DNA of 44,322 nt from Streptomyces sp. DH-12 (GTDB lineage Bacteria > Actinomycetota > Actinomycetes > Streptomycetales > Streptomycetaceae): NCBI RefSeq assembly GCF_002899455.1, contig NZ_PPFB01000004.1, positions 1 through 44,322 on the forward strand, read 5' to 3'. The notes below the pieces were generated by a model. It was not told the DNA's origin. It made no database searches and saw nothing but the letters and a program-made list of their open reading frames with translations. Each line of letters begins with the position of its first letter. The stretch's first letter is position 1. Positions 40,539 through 44,322 of the stretch are shown here, in pieces. Position numbers and translations under genes: made by a program.

Positions 40539-43202
40539 CTACGCCCACTCCACCCCCAGCTCCCGCAGCGCGTCCAACTGCTCCTGGGTGAGCTTGTCGC
40601 GTCTCTGCTTGGTGTTGGAGAGCCACACACCCAGCTTCACCGCCACCGGTTCCGCCTCGCCGTCGACCTCGATCTCGACGACCGCGCCTCGCGGGACGGG
40701 CCGGTCGGCACCTTCTCGTTGCACCCACTGCGTCAGGGCGGTGAGGCCGCGCTGGAACGCCGCCTGCGCCTTGCTGGGGTCCTTTGTCGCACGCGTTGCG
40801 GCCGGAGGGGGGGACGGGGCTTCGGCGGGTTGTACGCCCAGCTTCGCCAGCCGCTTCTGCTGCTCGGTCGACAGCTGCTTCCAGGCGCCGGGTTGTTTCT
40901 GCCGCTTCAGCCAGCGTCCGATGTCGTCGCCGTCCATGAGTACGCCGGGTGCGATGTCGGGCAAGATTCCGTCGGGTTCGTCGGTGGCGAGGTGGGCGAG
41001 GTGGCGGTAGTGGCGTTGCCAGTCCAGGGGCCAGGGGCAGTTCCAGTCCGGGTCGATCGCTGCCAGCTGCTGCGCGCGTTCCGCCGCGCGCTTCGGGTCC
41101 TTCCTGAGCCCGCCTTTGCGGCGGAGGTTGGCCATGTGCTGACCTATGGGCATCATCGCCTCGCCCTCGCCCCACACCGCGTCCTGCCTGGGCGCGAGGT
41201 GCCCCGTGGCCCGCCGGTAGGACCGGAGTGCGGCGAGCTTGTTCTCCCACGCCTCTTCGCCGGGTTCCCAGACCATGCCGGCCTCGGGTGCGTCGAGCAG
41301 TTCCTTGCGGTGCGGATCGAGTTCCCCGGCTCGCAGTGCCTTGCGTTGTTGGTGGACCCATCGTCCGAGTGGAAACGCCTTGGTCGCCCCGACTTCGACT
41401 TCGACGTCGTAGGGCACGGCGTAGAAGCTGGTGATCTCGTTCTCCTTCCGCCAGCGGATGAGGGCTTGGTAGCCCTCGAGCCAGACCAGGGATTCGGGCC
41501 GGTAGACCCGGGTGCGCAGGAACGCCGCGATCGTGGCGGGGTCCCGGGGAGAGGAGAAGTGCAGCAGCGCGGACTCGGCAGCAGCGTCGGCGCCGTCGTC
41601 GTGCTCCTGGTCCTCATCCATCTCGCCGCCGGCGTTGATGATCCGCCCCTCTTCGTCGCGCCGGATGTGCGCCTTGCGCTTGCCGCTCGTGAGCGCGCGG
41701 GAAGCGAGCTGCTCAACCAGTCGTTCGTCATGCGAGCGCAGGCCCTGGAGGACCGCCACGAGCGGCTTGAAGCTGGCGCTGGCCACCATGTCCGTCGGGT
41801 TCTCGCCGGGTTCCAGGAACACCGGCACGATGATCCGCGCGACCTTCGTGCTGCCGTCTTTGTTGAGGCGGAGCGCGCGGCCGATGTTCTGGACGATCTC
41901 GACCTGGGAGCCGCGGGTGTCGGCGAAGCAGACGGCCTCGACTCCCCGTTCGCCGGTGATGTCGACGCCTTCTCCGAGGACGCGGCAGCTGGCGAGGAAG
42001 GCGCGGTGGACCCGGCGCCCGGCCGCGTCGATGCCGTTGGCGAACTGCCGCAGGACCTCGCGCCGCTCGGCGACGAGGTGGTCGCCGCACAGCCACGCCG
42101 ACCAGACCCGGTCCGGCGGCACGTGGCGGCCGGCCTCCAGCTCGTAGAACTCCGCGTCGATCGAGGACTTCGGCAGCTTGTCGGCGGCGGCCAGGTCCTC
42201 GTCCGAGGCGTCGCGCATGTACAGCTCGGCTGCTGTCTCCGGGAGCTTCTCCGCGAACGCGGCGGCTTCCTCCACCTTCTGGTGGAACGTCATGACCGTA
42301 CGCAGGTTGTACGCGGCGGCGTGCTCCAGGAGCGCGGTCTGCAGCAGCGCCAGACGCCGGCCGCGCCGCGCCTCCTCCGACTCCCCGAGGACGGGGGAGG
42401 GGTCGCGGATCTCCAGCACGTCGATCTCGAACCCGGCAAGGATCTCCCGCTCGATCGCCTCGCTCAGACCGAGCTCGGCGATCCACGCGCCGTAGGTGCC
42501 GTTGGGGTCGTCGGCCATGGTCGCGATCTCCGCCTCCTGGCCGTCCGCGCCCTTCTGCGGGCGGGGCGCGGCGAGGATGCGGGGGGTCGCGGTGAGGTAG
42601 AGCCGGAAGTCCGCCGGGATCCTCTGGTTGTCATGGATCGCCGCCCACGGACGACCAAGATCACCGGCGGTTCCGTGTGCCTCATCCACGATCGCGAGGT
42701 CGAAGCCGTCCATGCACTGGCCGTAGAGCCGCTCCCTGCCCGCCAGAGCGGCCTCCAACGGCCCGCGAACCTTCCGCTGGCCCTCGGGGGCGTCGACGTC
42801 CTCGCGGTCCACGAGAGAGGCGTACGTGGCGAACACGACCACCGGCCCGTGCCCGGCCCACAGGGCGAGCTGGATCGGGTTGGTAGTGGTGCGCACCCCC
42901 AGCGAGTTCAGCACGGCGTCGTTCTCCAGCGAGCACACCGCGACCATCGGGGCCCGGTGGCCCACCGCGCGCCACGCCTGGGCGGTCTGCACGAGCAGGT
43001 CCAGGGTCGGGACCGTGACGAGGATCCGGCCGTCTGCGAACGACTCCAGCGCGCACGCGGCAGCCATGATCGTCTTGCCCGAGCCGGTCGCTGACACGAT
43101 CGTGGCACGGGCACCCTGCGGGGGCACAGATGACCTTGCAGGGAATCCCACCCACCTACGAAACGCGGAACGCTGGTCTACCTGGTGTTCCTTGAGCTGC
43201 AT
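40539..43202 (-). CDS. Subtelomeric DEAD/DEAH helicase with helicase-associated repeats
   Basis: 887 aa from ATG 43202 (GTG 43205 also possible). Walker A S-A-T-G-S-G-K-T at ~38-45, motif II V-D-E-A-H near 174, Y-L-T-A-T-P motif III and Q-N-I-G-R-A-L-R motif VI make a complete SF2 helicase. The C-terminal ~330 residues contain three to four helicase-associated (HA) repeats (W-E-N-K-L-A-A-L-R-S-Y, P-I-G-Q-H-M-A-N-L-R, K-L-G-V-W-L-S-N). Helicases of this build are found near the ends of Streptomyces chromosomes and linear plasmids (the TtrA type linked to transfer and end maintenance). This one points inwards from ~1.1 kb inside the telomere, consistent with that group. Confidence 0.8.
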   Translation of the reverse strand: MQLKEHQVDQRSAFRRWVGFPARSSVPPQGARATIVSATGSGKTIMAAACALESFADGRILVTVPTLDLLVQTAQAWRAVGHRAPMVAVCSLENDAVLNSLGVRTTTNPIQLALWAGHGPVVVFATYASLVDREDVDAPEGQRKVRGPLEAALAGRERLYGQCMDGFDLAIVDEAHGTAGDLGRPWAAIHDNQRIPADFRLYLTATPRILAAPRPQKGADGQEAEIATMADDPNGTYGAWIAELGLSEAIEREILAGFEIDVLEIRDPSPVLGESEEARRGRRLALLQTALLEHAAAYNLRTVMTFHQKVEEAAAFAEKLPETAAELYMRDASDEDLAAADKLPKSSIDAEFYELEAGRHVPPDRVWSAWLCGDHLVAERREVLRQFANGIDAAGRRVHRAFLASCRVLGEGVDITGERGVEAVCFADTRGSQVEIVQNIGRALRLNKDGSTKVARIIVPVFLEPGENPTDMVASASFKPLVAVLQGLRSHDERLVEQLASRALTSGKRKAHIRRDEEGRIINAGGEMDEDQEHDDGADAAAESALLHFSSPRDPATIAAFLRTRVYRPESLVWLEGYQALIRWRKENEITSFYAVPYDVEVEVGATKAFPLGRWVHQQRKALRAGELDPHRKELLDAPEAGMVWEPGEEAWENKLAALRSYRRATGHLAPRQDAVWGEGEAMMPIGQHMANLRRKGGLRKDPKRAAERAQQLAAIDPDWNCPWPLDWQRHYRHLAHLATDEPDGILPDIAPGVLMDGDDIGRWLKRQKQPGAWKQLSTEQQKRLAKLGVQPAEAPSPPPAATRATKDPSKAQAAFQRGLTALTQWVQREGADRPVPRGAVVEIEVDGEAEPVAVKLGVWLSNTKQRRDKLTQEQLDALRELGVEWA

Positions 43203-43469
43203 CACCGGAATTTCCTAGCCCTCCTATGTTGAATTTCCGTGGCTTTTCAGAGAGCCACCTACGGAATGCAGGCCGCGCCCAAATTGGTTCAGATCGACCG
43301 GAGCATCCTTGTATCAGATTCCCGACTTTCCGTCATTGTGACGAAATGGCCTACATCGAGCATAGGAAGATTATGCAATTCCTTTTCTTGGTCATGCTTT
43401 CCCGGTGCCGGACAGGCCGGCCCTCTGTCCACGTATGCTGCGTGAATCAGATAGAGAGCTGGAGGCTCG

Positions 43470-43856
43470 GTGGATTTGGAATGGTTGATCGGCCTTGGGG
43501 TGCTTTCGCTGCCTTTCGGTCTGAGGCTCCTTCAGGTGGAGAGAAGCAGGAAGCGCAACGGGGTGCCCGTGATGGCGGCCTGCGTGGACCACATCTACGA
43601 AGGGAACGTGCCCCAGCCGCAGAGAATTGTCTGCTCCTATCTCACAGCTGAGGGGCGAGAGTTCCGTTGGGTCGTGAGCGCCCAGCCTGATTTCCCGAAG
43701 GTGGGCGACGTGGTCCCCCTCGTCTACGACACCCGCATGGGAGGGGCCGAACGGCAGACAGACAGGAAGAGCGGCCTACTGACGTCCGGGGTCGTCCTGA
43801 CCGTTCTGTCCCTTGTCTCCCTGACCACAGGTCTGCTGAGCACCTACGCGTTCTGA
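43470..43856 (+). CDS. DUF3592-like membrane protein
   Basis: 128 aa, GTG start. A membrane helix at residues 4-20 (W-L-I-G-L-G-V-L-S-L-P), a ~75-residue extracytoplasmic beta domain (V-C-S-Y-L-T-A-E-G-R-E-F-R-W, then V-G-D-V-V-P-L-V-Y-D-T-R) and a second helix at 104-122. The Y-D-T-R-M-G-G-A-E end of the domain matches the V-x-Y-D-P pattern of DUF3592. The gene is the last one before the telomere. Function unknown. Confidence 0.7.
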   Translation: MDLEWLIGLGVLSLPFGLRLLQVERSRKRNGVPVMAACVDHIYEGNVPQPQRIVCSYLTAEGREFRWVVSAQPDFPKVGDVVPLVYDTRMGGAERQTDRKSGLLTSGVVLTVLSLVSLTTGLLSTYAF

Positions 43857-44055
43857 CGGTCCATATCTCTCGGCCCACCCGGTCGTGATCAGGCCACCCG
43901 GAGGCGGCTTTCTGTCAGGGAGGTGCGTTGGCAGGAAGTCTCGTTCAGCAGGCGGGAGCTGCCGGTAGCACGTTCGGTAAGTTTTGTCAGCTGCAACAGT
44001 CCTCCCCGACACGCAGCATCCCGGGTGTTTCCCGGAACAGGTAGATCAAATGTCC

Positions 44056-44322
44056 CTCCTGGAAGCCAGGAGTGGCTAGGACCTCTCCTGCATTTTCGCC
44101 AACGTTACATGCTGCATCACCCTGATGCACTCGATACACTGGAACTCACACCGACGAGCGCCCCCCAACCCTTCTCCCAGCTAGCCCGGCCCGCGTCAGC
44201 GGGCCCAACGGTCCTGGAGGCGCAGCCGGAAGGACCGTCAGGCGGAGGAGCGCAGCGGATCCGCCGGCCAGACTGGAGCGAAGCGAAAGTCTGATAGCGG
44301 GACAGAGTCCCGCTGGTCCGGG
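44056..44322. repeat. Telomere: hairpin-rich end of a linear replicon
   Basis: Inverted repeats follow one another to the last base: 44056-44072 (7-bp stem), 44113-44129 (7 bp, CCC loop), 44188-44205 (GGCCCGC stem, GTCA loop), 44209-44237 (CGGTCCT outer stem, GGC-GCA-GCC inner), 44241-44265 (GGCGGA outer, GC-GCA-GC inner), 44270-44292 (AGACT outer, GC-GAA-GC inner) and 44296-44314 (8-bp stem, AGA loop). Outer stems with GGA/GGA or GGA/GAA mismatches and GNA-type loops are the style of Streptomyces telomeres, which fold at the 3' overhang and bind the terminal protein complex. The sequence ends CCGGG, so read from the end it begins CCCGGACC. It differs from the archetypal CCCGCGGAGCGGG chromosome end. 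Confidence 0.85.

Noticed and set aside
40719..43094. Plus-strand 791-codon frame over the helicase
   Set aside because: Antisense shadow; helicase motifs are all on the minus strand.
40539..43202. Restriction-modification or type III restriction helicase
   Set aside because: No nuclease motif or methyltransferase partner; helicase-associated repeats and position near the telomere fit the terminal helicase group better.
1..44322. CRISPR arrays, tRNA or rRNA genes
   Set aside because: No regularly spaced direct repeats and no cloverleaf or rRNA-like sequence seen on reading through both strands.

Overview
This is a high-GC, IS-crowded stretch of actinobacterial DNA, almost certainly Streptomyces. 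The evidence is GC-rich third codon positions, frequent GTG starts with GTGA stop/start overlaps, the protein families present, and the right-hand end. The last ~270 bases (44056-44322) hold closely packed hairpins, several with GCA or GAA loops, and a helicase gene lies about 1.1 kb inside them. That is the layout of a linear-replicon telomere, so the window is best read as the terminal 44 kb of a linear chromosome arm or linear plasmid.

Left part (1-15.4 kb) is mostly insertion sequences and debris: an IS1182-like end, an IS630 transposase with an internal stop, IS5-family elements and fragments, an IS701 element with CTAG target duplications, and a 1.6-kb element with CTTGATCTTTAAC ends. 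Between them are cargo genes: a small secreted protein, a secreted metzincin protease with a lipoprotein (3557-5060), a 673-aa protein ending in a HEPN-type R-x4-H motif (7835-9856), an unrecognised coiled-coil gene (11027-11581) and a DUF5713 gene.

The middle (15.4-24 kb) carries a secreted 1104-aa RHS/YD-repeat protein whose C-terminal tip is glycine-zipper-like, followed by a tiny two-helix membrane protein that could be its immunity protein. Next come a broken IS6 transposase, an intact IS630 element and an IS701 element placed exactly at the IS630 right junction.

The most interesting region is 24.8-30.4 kb. Four minus-strand genes are each joined to the next by a GTGA overlap: a class III nucleotide cyclase-like protein with metal-binding and N-x3-R residues in place, a large P-loop NTPase, a possible SPFH/band-7-like protein, and a membrane protein with the signature of the Pycsar effector family (PycTM, DUF5706). 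A Crp-family regulator with an intact cyclic-nucleotide cassette sits just upstream. The cyclase tail and the NTPase N-terminus share a Gly/Asn-rich motif that looks like a homotypic assembly motif. I infer an expanded Pycsar-type defence system in which a sensor NTPase is wired to the cyclase.

Right part (30.7-44.3 kb): a small unknown protein, an FtsX-type ABC exporter with a small secreted protein upstream, a SAM methyltransferase, two IS5-family elements, a DUF6011 protein, a coupled DUF6978-like/DUF1828-like pair, the subtelomeric helicase, a DUF3592-like membrane protein and the telomere. No tRNA, rRNA or CRISPR array was seen.
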